Shown here: one piece after another, positions 1-6,207 of the stretch
Numbering within the stretch: position 1 is the first letter of the stretch
How the letters are laid out: the number at the start of each line of letters is the position of its first letter
Source of the DNA: a virus
Strand: one strand, 5' to 3'
Virus record (IMG/VR): IMGVR_UViG_3300044535_000071
Coordinates: 1 to 21,365 of that record
DNA: 21,365 bases
Notes under the pieces: generated by a model
Seen by the model: only the letters and a program-made list of their open reading frames with translations
Database searches by the model: none
What the model was told of the DNA's origin: nothing
Program-made: the position numbers and the translations under genes

Positions 1-1
1 A

Positions 2-340
2 CCGCGTAAGCTCGTCGTACCGCCAAGCCTGATGTTTGTTGCTACTCGCTTGCTCGAAACCGAACTTCGCGTTTCGACTGCAGACAACGACATCAACGCA
101 CTGAAGTCGAACGGCTCGATCCCAGAAGGTTACGCCGTAAACCACTTCTTGACCGACACTGACGCGTGGTTCTTGACCACCGACGTGCCAAACGGTCTGA
201 AGCACTTTGTTCGTACGCCAATGGCGACGGGCATGGACGGTGACTTCGATACTGGTAACGTACGTTACAAGGCTCGTGAGCGTTATTCGTTCGGCTGGTC
301 AGACCCTCTGGGTATGTACGGCAGCGAAGGCGCAGCCTAA
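2..340 (+). CDS. Major capsid protein, C-terminal part (5' end outside window)
   Basis: The reading frame is open from base 2, so the gene begins upstream; 112 C-terminal residues are visible. The stretch KLVVPPSL near the visible start, then YAVNHFLTDTDAWFLTTDVP, and an ending in YSFGWSDPLGMYGSEGAA match what I remember of the C-terminus of major capsid proteins of many uncultured aquatic phages. These have an HK97-type fold, and the VVPPSL element recalls Mu gpT-like heads. The protein would form the icosahedral shell. A strong hairpin terminator follows directly, as expected after a highly expressed capsid gene. The family call rests on remembered motifs, not a search. Confidence 0.8.
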   Translation, partial: PRKLVVPPSLMFVATRLLETELRVSTADNDINALKSNGSIPEGYAVNHFLTDTDAWFLTTDVPNGLKHFVRTPMATGMDGDFDTGNVRYKARERYSFGWSDPLGMYGSEGAA

Positions 341-377
341 TAGTTTCCCCGAGAGCGTAGCTCAAGGGAACGGGGGG

Positions 378-410
378 AAGGGAGGAGAGAAATCTCTTCC
401 CTTCTTTTTT
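378..410 (+). terminator. Rho-independent terminator after the capsid gene
   Basis: AAGGGA (378-383) pairs with TCCCTT (398-403) and AGAG (386-389) pairs with CTCT (394-397). The loop is AAAT, and a GG bulge lies on the left arm. C and six T follow (404-410). A second inverted repeat just upstream (TTCCCC near 346-351 against GGGGAA at 374-379, with GAGC-GTA-GCTC inside) may compete or stack. This is the clearest terminator in the window. It separates the capsid transcript from the long downstream operon, so either leaky read-through or a new promoter in 411-513 is needed. Confidence 0.75.
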
Positions 411-513
411 GTTTGTGCTATATCTACGGCACTAGGGATATTATTCGTACCGACCGGCCCAGCGGACTTAGTAGAGACGGTACGTACGAGTGCTACTACA
501 CAGGAGATAAATC

Positions 514-882
514 ATGGCTAATACCACATTTAACGGTCCAGTTCGTTCTGAGAACGGCTTCCAGACAATTTCAATCAACGCCACGACCGGCGCTGTAACC
601 GTAACTGGTACATTTGGCGCAGCTACTTCGGTAACTTCTTTGGCCGCTACAGGCACTGTTACTACTCTTAGCGGTTCAGCCCTCACGGCTGGCGGCGCTG
701 CTGCTTTCATCGGCACCAATACTGCTGCTGGCATGGGCGTATACATGGGTTCAGGCGCTCCGACGATTGCTGCAGCTAAGGGTTCGCTCTACCTGCGTAG
801 CGATGGTTCGGGTACTGGTGACCGTGCGTACATCAATACGAACGGCTCGACCACTTGGACTGCGCTCACAACCGCTGCTTAA
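514..882 (+). CDS. Small beta-rich head-surface or fibre-like protein
   Basis: The product has 122 residues, is rich in Ala, Thr, Gly and Ser, and has no Cys. It starts MANTTFNGPVRSENGF, continues with alternating TVTTLSGSALTAGG-type stretches, and ends with SLYLRSDGSGTGDRAYINTN and NGSTTWTALTTAA. That ending is common in trimeric fibre and decoration proteins of phages. It is the first gene after the capsid terminator, which fits a head decoration or head-fibre role; I infer this from position and composition. The start is well supported: AGGAG lies 7 bases before the ATG. The 173-base gap upstream holds the terminator and possibly a promoter. Confidence 0.6.
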   Translation: MANTTFNGPVRSENGFQTISINATTGAVTVTGTFGAATSVTSLAATGTVTTLSGSALTAGGAAAFIGTNTAAGMGVYMGSGAPTIAAAKGSLYLRSDGSGTGDRAYINTNGSTTWTALTTAA

Positions 883-913
883 TCGGTAACAACCTCTAAG
901 AAGGAGAATACTG

Positions 914-1387
914 ATGGGTATGCAATATGATGTCAAATCTATCCACATTGCCACCAGTGGGTTGGCGGTAGGGTATCGCACACGTCTCAAGGGGGCGGTT
1001 ATCTCCCCCCTCGTTACCGCTACACGGTACACAGTGTTTGCCGATGACGTATCGGTAACCGGCACATATGCTCGGTCCACCACTACGGCTACGATAACTG
1101 CGGTTAATCACGGTCTCTCGACTGGGCAGTGGGCGTATCTTGATTGGGATTTAGGGGATGACCCATACCTAGTCACTGTAACAGGTACAGACACCTTCAC
1201 TGTGGCTGTACCTAATACCGGTGGCGCTAGCGGTGCTGTTGTTGTGTGGCCTCGGGTATTGCTTCAAGCGGACTCACAGAACGCTACGGCATACAGCATT
1301 GTTATCCCCGGCGAAGGTATATTGGCAGAAACCGGTATTCGGGCATTTACTGATGCTAACGTCCATGCCACCATCTTCTACGGGTGA
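914..1387 (+). CDS. Structural protein with FCCH-like beta domain
   Basis: The product has 157 residues. Residues 1-50 (MGMQYDVKSIHIATSG onward) recall small phage head proteins. Residues ~55-112 contain TATITAVNHGLSTGQWAYLD followed by a VTVTGTDTFTVAVP strand pair. This NHGL-x-TG-Q pattern occurs in many phage structural proteins and resembles the beta domain databases call FCCH-like (after ubiquitin-activating E1). The C-terminal part (QNATAYSIVIPGEGILAETG) is hydrophobic and beta-rich. AAGGAG stands 8-9 bases before the ATG. Placement beside the capsid genes suggests a virion surface or decoration protein. The same beta module reappears in the nozzle protein at 17430-19361. Confidence 0.6.
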   Translation: MGMQYDVKSIHIATSGLAVGYRTRLKGAVISPLVTATRYTVFADDVSVTGTYARSTTTATITAVNHGLSTGQWAYLDWDLGDDPYLVTVTGTDTFTVAVPNTGGASGAVVVWPRVLLQADSQNATAYSIVIPGEGILAETGIRAFTDANVHATIFYG

Positions 1388-1390
1388 TAT

Positions 1391-2128
1391 ATGCAACAGG
1401 AACAAAGCTACGACTTAGCTGGTAAGAGCGTCTTCATCGCTCTTCCAGCGTACGACTTCAAGGTATCCTTGAAGCTAGCTGTTTCTCTTGCTCGTTTTGC
1501 TCAGCAGGCTGCGGCACACGGAATTGAACTTCACATCGGCAGCATATGCGGGTGTTCGGTTGTTTCTCGTGCACGCAACCTGCTGGCGCAAGACCTGCTA
1601 GAGTCAAAGTGCGACTACCTAATGTTCATCGACTCGGACATTAACTTCGAGCCGGAAGATGTGTTCCGCCTTATGGCGTGGGGCACCGACCCTAAGAAGG
1701 GTATTGTAGCTGCGGTTCCCCGTACGCGCAGCGAAACCAAAAATTATATCGCTACTCTCGACCACGACGAGAACAACCAACTCACCATGAACCAGATGGG
1801 TCTGGTTCGTGCGAAGCGCGTAGCTACAGCATTTATGCTGGTGCGCCGCGAAGTGTTTGAGCAGATGTCGGAAGCCCACCCAGAGTGGAGCTACTACGAC
1901 ACGCGGTCTGACCGCATGCTAAACGCCATGTTCGATTTCCTTGTTACCGACGAAGGTTATATCGGAGAAGATTTCCTCTTCTGCGACCGTGCACGGGAAC
2001 TTGGCTTTGAAGTGTGGGTAGACCCCACAATCACACTGGGCCACATGGGCGTACAGGAATATATCGGCAACTACGGCGACGATATTCTCTACCCGATGGT
2101 TGTCCCCGCACAGAAGGATGCAGCATGA
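1391..2128 (+). CDS. GT-A fold glycosyltransferase (GT2-like)
   Basis: The product has 245 residues and is predicted to transfer a sugar from a nucleotide donor in the cytoplasm. VFIALPAYDFKVSL (14-27) is the first strand and nucleotide site; CGCSVVSRARNLLAQDLLES (53-72) is a conserved helix of phage GT2-like enzymes. FIDSDINFEPED (79-90) carries the DxD metal/donor motif at D81-S82-D83. GEDFLFCDRARELGFEVWVD holds the acidic catalytic region, and LGHMG gives a likely metal-binding His. There is no membrane segment. The ATG lies 3 bases after the previous stop and I see no strong Shine-Dalgarno, so translation is probably coupled. Its place among head genes suggests a virion protein as acceptor, but phage DNA or host surface glycan remain possible. 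Confidence 0.8.
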   Translation: MQQEQSYDLAGKSVFIALPAYDFKVSLKLAVSLARFAQQAAAHGIELHIGSICGCSVVSRARNLLAQDLLESKCDYLMFIDSDINFEPEDVFRLMAWGTDPKKGIVAAVPRTRSETKNYIATLDHDENNQLTMNQMGLVRAKRVATAFMLVRREVFEQMSEAHPEWSYYDTRSDRMLNAMFDFLVTDEGYIGEDFLFCDRARELGFEVWVDPTITLGHMGVQEYIGNYGDDILYPMVVPAQKDAA

Positions 2129-2301
2129 TGGATAAGGCAGACCTTAAGCAGGACAAGGCTATGATCGCCTCAGCCGTGCATAAGCACGAGCGCAACATGC
2201 ACAAGGGTAAGACCCCGACTAAGCTTGCCGCTGGCGGTTCCGCCTCGAAGCGTGCCGACGGCTGCGCGACCAAGGGCAAAACCAAGGGTAAGTTTGTCTA
2301 A
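2125..2301 (+). CDS. Small basic protein with KGKTKGK C-terminal motif (copy 1)
   Basis: The product has 58 residues, with many Lys and His residues. It starts MMDKADLKQDK and ends ADGCATKGKTKGKFV. The first ATG overlaps the glycosyltransferase stop as ATGA, and AAGGA lies 6-7 bases upstream; the second ATG at 2128 is an alternative start. A longer in-frame reading from 2014 lies inside the glycosyltransferase and is rejected. The first four residues and the last ~15 are nearly the same as in the protein at 2802-3143, while the middle differs. I remember the ADG-x-A-x-(R/K)GKT(K/R)G ending from many environmental phages; no function is known to me. Charge and position suggest a minor head or DNA-contacting protein (inference). 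Confidence 0.65.
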   Translation: MMDKADLKQDKAMIASAVHKHERNMHKGKTPTKLAAGGSASKRADGCATKGKTKGKFV

Positions 2302-2555
2302 TGGCTAAGACGCCCGCATGGCAACGCAAAGAAGGCAAAGCGAAGTCTGGCGGGCTGAACGCCAAGGGTCGTGCGTCTTACAACAAAGCCAATCCGGGTA
2401 AGCCGGGGCTTAAGGCTCCGCAGCCTGAAGGTGGTCCGCGTAAGAAGTCATTCTGTGCTCGGATGTCTGGGATGAAGAAGAAGCTGACCAGCAAGAAGAC
2501 CGCGAACGACCCCAACAGCCGCATCAACAAAAGCCTCAGGGCTTGGAAGTGCTGA
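2301..2555 (+). CDS. Small basic phage protein, MAKTPAWQRKEGK family
   Basis: The product has 84 residues and is highly basic. It starts MAKTPAWQRKEGKAKSGGLN, followed by AKGRASYNKANPGKPGLKAP, RKKSFCARMSGM and a terminal SRINKSLRAWKC. I recognise this as a conserved small-protein family of environmental phages, which I believe is catalogued as a DUF (DUF6321 is my recollection, not checked). The ATG shares its A with the stop of the previous gene (TAATG), so translation is coupled. The two Cys (in SFCAR and at the C-terminus) are not in a metal-binding arrangement. The function is unknown; a head-associated role is inferred only from neighbours. Confidence 0.7.
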   Translation: MAKTPAWQRKEGKAKSGGLNAKGRASYNKANPGKPGLKAPQPEGGPRKKSFCARMSGMKKKLTSKKTANDPNSRINKSLRAWKC

Positions 2556-2556
2556 C

Positions 2557-2805
2557 ATGGAAATGATGCTCTGGAACATCGCACTTAGCATCGTGGTGGC
2601 GGTAATGGGCTTCTTCCTTAGGGGGAAGATCGACGAGTTGGATCGTCTCGGCATCCTGCTCAATAAGACCCGCGAAGAAGTGGCGCGTGAACATGTCACT
2701 CGCGCTGAAGTTAATGTAATGGTCGATAGGCTTGGTGACCGGTTTGATCGGGCCTTCGAACGCCTCGAAGCTAAAGTTGAAGAGATAGGAAGGACAAAGT
2801 CATGA
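2557..2805 (+). CDS. Membrane-anchored coiled-coil small protein
   Basis: The product has 82 residues. Residues 3-21 (MLWNIALSIVVAVMGFFLR) form one hydrophobic segment; residues 24-80 are charged and heptad-like (KIDELDRLGILLNKTREEVA, RLGDRFDRAFERLEAKVEEI). The LLNKTREEVAREHVTRAEV element is one I have seen in small phage proteins of unknown role, sometimes called holin- or spanin-like. The ATG is one base after the previous stop, with GGAAG 7 bases upstream; a second in-frame ATG at 2563 is possible. It lies away from the lysis genes, so a head-assembly or membrane-docking role is equally possible. Confidence 0.65.
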   Translation: MEMMLWNIALSIVVAVMGFFLRGKIDELDRLGILLNKTREEVAREHVTRAEVNVMVDRLGDRFDRAFERLEAKVEEIGRTKS

Positions 2806-3143
2806 TGGATAAGAAGAAAACACCAAAAACGCCAACAAACACGCCGAAAACGCCGAAAGAACCAATCACTGGCGGTGCAAACACCGTGCCGTTGACCCCA
2901 GAGCGTAAAGAGTTCCTTAAGGAATTGGCGAAGCGCAACGCTACGCCAGGTATGGCGAAAGGTGGAAAGATGGCACCTAAGTTCGGCGCTGCAATGAAGA
3001 AGAAGTCGGCTGATACCAAGGGCCGTGCAATGGTCAAGAAGGCTGGCGGCGGCAAATGCTACGCTTCAGGCGGTCTTGTTGGTGGTCACAAATCTGCTGA
3101 CGGTATTGCCAAGAAGGGCAAGACTAAAGGTAAAATGGTCTGA
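2802..3143 (+). CDS. Small basic protein with KGKTKGK C-terminal motif (copy 2)
   Basis: The product has 113 residues with a strong Lys excess. It starts MMDKKKTPKTPTNTPKTPKE, a low-complexity KTP repeat. The middle holds LTPERKEFLKELAKRNATPG and several AKGGK/AGGGK stretches, and it ends GGHKSADGIAKKGKTKGKMV. Start codons ATGATGGATAAG and the ending match copy 1 at 2125-2301. The ATG overlaps the previous stop as ATGA; AAGGA lies 7-8 bases upstream. The repeated Lys/Pro and Lys/Gly segments suggest an unstructured, nucleic-acid-binding protein, but I cannot assign a function. Confidence 0.65.
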   Translation: MMDKKKTPKTPTNTPKTPKEPITGGANTVPLTPERKEFLKELAKRNATPGMAKGGKMAPKFGAAMKKKSADTKGRAMVKKAGGGKCYASGGLVGGHKSADGIAKKGKTKGKMV

Positions 3144-3427
3144 TGCGCGCTTGTCGGGGTATGGGGGCTATAAACCCTTCTAAAATGCCGGGGGCGAAGA
3201 CAATTCGTCGGAAGGATAACCCCGACGAAGTGACCATGTACGCCAAAGGCGGGAAGCTCGACATTTCGAAGGCTATCAAGAAGCCGGGTGCACTGCGCTC
3301 GGCTCTTGGTGCCAAGAAGGGCAAGCCAATCCCAGCAGGTAAACTTGCTAAGGCCGCTAAGGCTCCAGGTAAGTTAGGCCAACGTGCACGGTTTGCGCAG
3401 ATGCTGAAGGGCTTTAAGAAGAAGTAA
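3143..3427 (+). CDS. Conserved small basic phage protein (MRACRGMGAINPSK family)
   Basis: The product has 94 residues and is strongly basic. It starts MRACRGMGAINPSKMPGAKT, then has a short acidic-mixed segment NPDEVTMYAKGG, then IKKPGALRSALGAKKGKPIP and GKLGQRARFAQMLKGFKKK. I recall the CRGMGAINP start and the KKPGALR...LG.KKG.PIP...PGK.GQRAR..Q end as a widely conserved small protein of marine and freshwater phages, with no known function. The ATG overlaps the previous stop as TGATG. Position between capsid and head-tail adaptor genes suggests a virion or head-assembly protein (inference). Confidence 0.7.
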   Translation: MRACRGMGAINPSKMPGAKTIRRKDNPDEVTMYAKGGKLDISKAIKKPGALRSALGAKKGKPIPAGKLAKAAKAPGKLGQRARFAQMLKGFKKK

Positions 3428-3822
3428 TGGCTCGGTCGGACGAACCTAAATGGAAGCGCATCGTTGCCAGCGTAAAGGCTGGCACGAAGGGTGGAAACGC
3501 AGGTCAATGGTCCGCCCGAAAAGCCCAGCTTGCGACCCAGCGGTATAAGAAGTCTGGCGGCAGTTATAGTGGCCCAAAGACAGAAGCGCAGAAATCTCTG
3601 TCCAAATGGACCAAGGAAGACTGGGGAACCAAGTCGGGCAAGCCGTCTACTCAAGGGTCGAAAGCCACGGGTGAGCGCTACTTACCTAAGAAAGCACGTG
3701 AGGCTTTGAGTTCGCAGGAATACTCTGCTACAAGTAAGGCGAAACGCGCAGGTATTAAGGCTGGCAAACAGTTTGTTAAGCAGCCGAAGGCCATAGCGAA
3801 GAAGGCGGCGAAATACAGATGA
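3427..3822 (+). CDS. GQWSARKAQ-family protein (DUF5872-like)
   Basis: The product has 131 residues and is very basic. The core runs WKRIVASVKAGTKGGNAGQW, SARKAQLATQRYKKSGGSY, LSKWTKEDWGTKSGKPSTQG and KATGERYLPKKAREALSSQE, ending KQPKAIAKKAAKYR. I remember the KxGGxxGQWSARKAQ...W..(E/Q)DW.T..G pattern from a family in bacteria, phages and large eukaryotic viruses, which I believe is DUF5872; its biochemical role is not known to me. The C-terminus (TSKAKRAGIKAGKQFVKQP) resembles a basic nucleic-acid-binding tail. The start overlaps the previous stop as TAATG; its own stop overlaps the next start as ATGA. Confidence 0.7.
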   Translation: MARSDEPKWKRIVASVKAGTKGGNAGQWSARKAQLATQRYKKSGGSYSGPKTEAQKSLSKWTKEDWGTKSGKPSTQGSKATGERYLPKKAREALSSQEYSATSKAKRAGIKAGKQFVKQPKAIAKKAAKYR

Positions 3823-4559
3823 CTACCTCGGGCACCAGCACATTTAACCTCAACCTCAACGACTTAGTCGAAGAGGCTTTTGAGCGTTGCGGTGCAGAAC
3901 TCCGCACGGGTTATGACTTACGTACTGCGCGCCGTAGCTTGAACCTGCTCACTATTGAGTGGGCCAATCGCGGTATTAACCTGTGGACCATCGAGCAGGG
4001 GTCAATCCCCATGGTGCAGGGGCAGATTGTTTACGATTTACCCGTCGATACCATCGACTTGCTTGAGCATGTCGTGCGCACCCAGACTGGGGAGCAGCAG
4101 ACCGACATCACAATTAACCGTATCAGCGTCGATACGTACTCGACAATTCCGAACAAGAACGCTCAAGGGCGTCCTATTCAGGTATGGATTAACCGCCAGT
4201 CAGGTGCGACCTATCCGGCAGGTGGACGGCCTGCGGGCACTAACTCGACTACGGGTGTCGATCACCCGTCGATTAACGTCTGGCCAGCCCCAGACCAAGA
4301 TAACTTCTATACCTTTGTCTACTGGCGCTTGCGCCGATTACAGGATGCTGGTGATGGTGTTACTACGCAAGATATACCGTTTAGGTTCATCCCTTGTATG
4401 GTGGCTGGTCTCGCGTATCACCTATCCTTGAAAATCCCCGGTGCACTTGAGCGTTCTGTTGGGTTGAAGATGCAGTACGAAGAACTCTGGCAGCAGGCTG
4501 CTGATGAGGACCGCGAGAAGGCACCATTACGCCTTGCGCCTCGTCAGTATTTCCGGTGA
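3819..4559 (+). CDS. Head-tail adaptor (P22 gp4 / T7 gp11-like)
   Basis: The product has 246 residues. Typical adaptor features are an N-terminal helical segment (LNDLVEEAFERCGAELRTGY, then LRTARRSLNLLTIEWANRGI), a beta part (VYDLPVDTIDLLEHVVRTQ, RPIQVWINRQSG, PSINVWPAPD), and a C-terminal helical part (FIPCMVAGLAYHLSLKIPGA, LKMQYEELWQQAADEDREK). Adaptors of this class form a ring under the portal that links the head to a short tail. I recognise the pattern from marine podovirus genomes; fold prediction would be the test. The start overlaps the previous stop as ATGA. With the nozzle protein at 17430 it argues for a short tail. Confidence 0.65.
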   Translation: MTTSGTSTFNLNLNDLVEEAFERCGAELRTGYDLRTARRSLNLLTIEWANRGINLWTIEQGSIPMVQGQIVYDLPVDTIDLLEHVVRTQTGEQQTDITINRISVDTYSTIPNKNAQGRPIQVWINRQSGATYPAGGRPAGTNSTTGVDHPSINVWPAPDQDNFYTFVYWRLRRLQDAGDGVTTQDIPFRFIPCMVAGLAYHLSLKIPGALERSVGLKMQYEELWQQAADEDREKAPLRLAPRQYFR

Positions 4560-4562
4560 CGT

Positions 4563-4955
4563 GTGCCTAATCGGTTTGCATCTGGTAAGTGGGCAATCGC
4601 CCAGTGCGACCGTTGTAACTTCCGCTATAAGCTGAAGGAACTCAAGCGGCTCGTCATTAAGACCAAGAACGTCAACATTCTGGTGTGCCCTACGTGTTGG
4701 GAACCTGATCAGCCGCAGTTGCAGCTTGGTATGTATCCTGTGGATGACCCACAAGCTCTGCGCAATCCACGCCCAGACAACAGCTACTACCAAGCGGGTC
4801 TCAACCCGAACAACAACCCAAGTGACGGTAGTCGCATAATTCAGTGGGGGTGGAACCCTGTTGGGTTAGATAATCCTTTGGGTTTATTTGGTCTCCCAAA
4901 TACGCTATTAGGTAGTGGTCAAGTAGGGACCGTAACAATCGAGACGGAGAATTAA
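4563..4955 (+). CDS. Zinc-ribbon phage protein, GTG start
   Basis: The product has 130 residues. The start is GTG (MPNRFASGKWAIAQCDRCNF), 3 bases after the adaptor stop; no in-frame ATG occurs before the conserved region. Cys15, Cys18, Cys42 and Cys45 (CDRC and CPTC) form a four-Cys zinc ribbon. Residues 60-80 (VDDPQALRNPRPDNS) match a motif I remember from small proteins in aquatic podoviruses, some of which lack the Cys pairs. The C-terminus is rich in Asn, Gly and Pro. It sits between two adaptor-like genes, so I infer a connector or tail-completion role; a DNA-binding role is an alternative. Confidence 0.65.
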   Translation: MPNRFASGKWAIAQCDRCNFRYKLKELKRLVIKTKNVNILVCPTCWEPDQPQLQLGMYPVDDPQALRNPRPDNSYYQAGLNPNNNPSDGSRIIQWGWNPVGLDNPLGLFGLPNTLLGSGQVGTVTIETEN

Positions 4956-4956
4956 A

Positions 4957-5082
4957 ATGGCTAAAGGTGGCAAGACAAATACGCAGATGCTAAAAATGGG
5001 CCGTAATCTGGCGAAGATTGCGAACCAGAAGAGCGGCAGCAAGCCCAAGAAAGACATGGGGAAGGTCAATAAAAATGGCTGA
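4957..5082 (+). CDS. 41-residue basic protein
   Basis: The product reads MAKGGKTNTQMLKMGRNLAK then IANQKSGSKPKKDMGKVNKN and a final Gly, with about a quarter Lys. Real-gene evidence: it starts one base after the previous stop, a GGAG lies 8 bases upstream, it fills the space exactly, and its last codons overlap the start of the next gene. I recall similar MLKMGRN-A-x-x-ANQKS peptides in aquatic phage genomes. The function is unknown. It is easily missed because of its length. Confidence 0.55.
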   Translation: MAKGGKTNTQMLKMGRNLAKIANQKSGSKPKKDMGKVNKNG

Positions 5083-5221
5083 ATATAAGCAACCAAAGCA
5101 GGTGCCGATTGTGAAGAACAATTCAGGTTACCCTAACAACATTGCTAACACTCAGACTGTGAAGACTCGCGGTACGGGTGCGGCAACTAAGGGCACGCAT
5201 AGCAGCAAGAAGTTGGCATAA
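5075..5221 (+). CDS. 48-residue RGTGAATKG-motif protein
   Basis: The product reads MAEYKQPKQVPIVKNNSGYP, then NNIANTQTVKTRGTGAATKG and THSSKKLA. It is basic and probably unstructured. The (K/R)TRGTGAATKG core is a motif I remember in tiny conserved proteins of many environmental phages. GGGAAGG lies about 8 bases before the ATG. The start lies 8 bases inside the end of the preceding 41-residue gene and the stop overlaps the next ATG (TAATG). A longer in-frame reading from 5018 has no such support. The function is unknown. Confidence 0.6.
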   Translation: MAEYKQPKQVPIVKNNSGYPNNIANTQTVKTRGTGAATKGTHSSKKLA

Positions 5222-5901
5222 TGAACTACGCTGAACTGTTCGAGACAATCAAAGGGTACGTCGAAAACGACTTCCCCAACACCTCATGGACCGGCTCTGA
5301 CGGCTCCAGCACGGTGACGTTGACGTCTACCGAACAGATCAACACGTTTATCGAACAGGCTGAGCAGCGCATCTTTAACACGGTGCAGCTGCTTGACCTA
5401 CGTAAGAACGTGACGGGTAACATGACGTCAGGCAACAAGTACCTCGCAGTGCCTTCAGACTGGCTGGCTAACTTCTCTATGGCGGTTATCGACGATACTG
5501 GGCGTTATGAGTATCTACTCAATAAGGACGTCAGCTTCATCCGACAGTCGTTCCCTAACCCATCAAGCACGGGTATCCCCACGCACTACGCCTATTTTGA
5601 CGAGAACTCATACATTCTGGGGCCAACGCCAGACGCGAACTATGCAGTCGAACTGCACTACTTCTACTACCCAGAGTCCATCGTAACTGCTGGGACGTCG
5701 TGGCTGGGTGATAACTTCGATAGCGCGCTGCTTTATGGTTCGCTCATTGAAGCGTATGTCTTTATGAAGGGCGAGCAGGACGTCAACGCTGAGTATCAGA
5801 AACGGTACGACAACGCGATGGCGATGCTCAAGCAACTTGGCGAAGGTAAGAACCGCCAAGATATGTACCGGACGCCACAAGTGCGTTATCCGGTTTCGTA
5901 G
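5221..5901 (+). CDS. Phage adaptor / connector-like protein
   Basis: The product has 226 residues. The N-terminal helix MNYAELFETIKGYVENDF and STEQINTFIEQAEQRIFNTV lead into LRKNVTGNMTSGNKYLAVPS, then a beta segment with GIPTHYAYFDENSYILGPTP and YAVELHYFYYPESI, and a C-terminal helical segment SALLYGSLIEAYVFMKGEQD. This plan (helical start, LAVPSDWL, Y..d...i.lgPtPd, ALLYGSLIEAY..mK) is a conserved adaptor-like family of podoviruses and siphoviruses as I remember it. It may be a second ring in the connector. It begins by TAATG overlap with the previous small gene. Confidence 0.65.
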   Translation: MNYAELFETIKGYVENDFPNTSWTGSDGSSTVTLTSTEQINTFIEQAEQRIFNTVQLLDLRKNVTGNMTSGNKYLAVPSDWLANFSMAVIDDTGRYEYLLNKDVSFIRQSFPNPSSTGIPTHYAYFDENSYILGPTPDANYAVELHYFYYPESIVTAGTSWLGDNFDSALLYGSLIEAYVFMKGEQDVNAEYQKRYDNAMAMLKQLGEGKNRQDMYRTPQVRYPVS

Positions 5902-5910
5902 GAGATATAG

Positions 5911-6195
5911 ATGTTTGACCCCGTTTCAGGCACTATTGGCAACGTCATGGTTATGGCGACCCAAGGACGTGGCTTCACGCCGGAAGAAGTTGCCGAGCGT
6001 GCGTTGGATAAGATTATCTATGTCGGCAGCAACGCACATCCTGCTATCCGTGACCAAGCTGAAGCCTTCAAAGACAGTATCCGTGGAGTGCTCGTGCATT
6101 ATATGTACGAAGCTGTGCGGTCGCATAACGTAACTCTGGTAAACAAATTTAAACAGGCGGGGTATCCAGAGCTTACCTCGATACTTGATACATAA
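5911..6195 (+). CDS. Conserved small helical phage protein
   Basis: The product has 94 residues. MFDPVSGTIGNVMVMATQ is followed by RGFTPEEVAERALDKIIYVG, HPAIRDQAEAFKDSIRGVLV and AVRSHNVTLVNKFKQAGYPE. I recognise the GFTPEEVAE..., IRDQA.AF and L...G.PEL elements from proteins next to connector and fibre genes in marine phages. The function is not known to me. It looks like a compact three- or four-helix protein without a membrane segment. GGAG lies 6-7 bases before the ATG. Its stop TAA is embedded in the strong AAGGAGG ribosome site of the next gene. Confidence 0.65.
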   Translation: MFDPVSGTIGNVMVMATQGRGFTPEEVAERALDKIIYVGSNAHPAIRDQAEAFKDSIRGVLVHYMYEAVRSHNVTLVNKFKQAGYPELTSILDT

Positions 6196-6207
6196 GGAGG
6201 CCACGAA

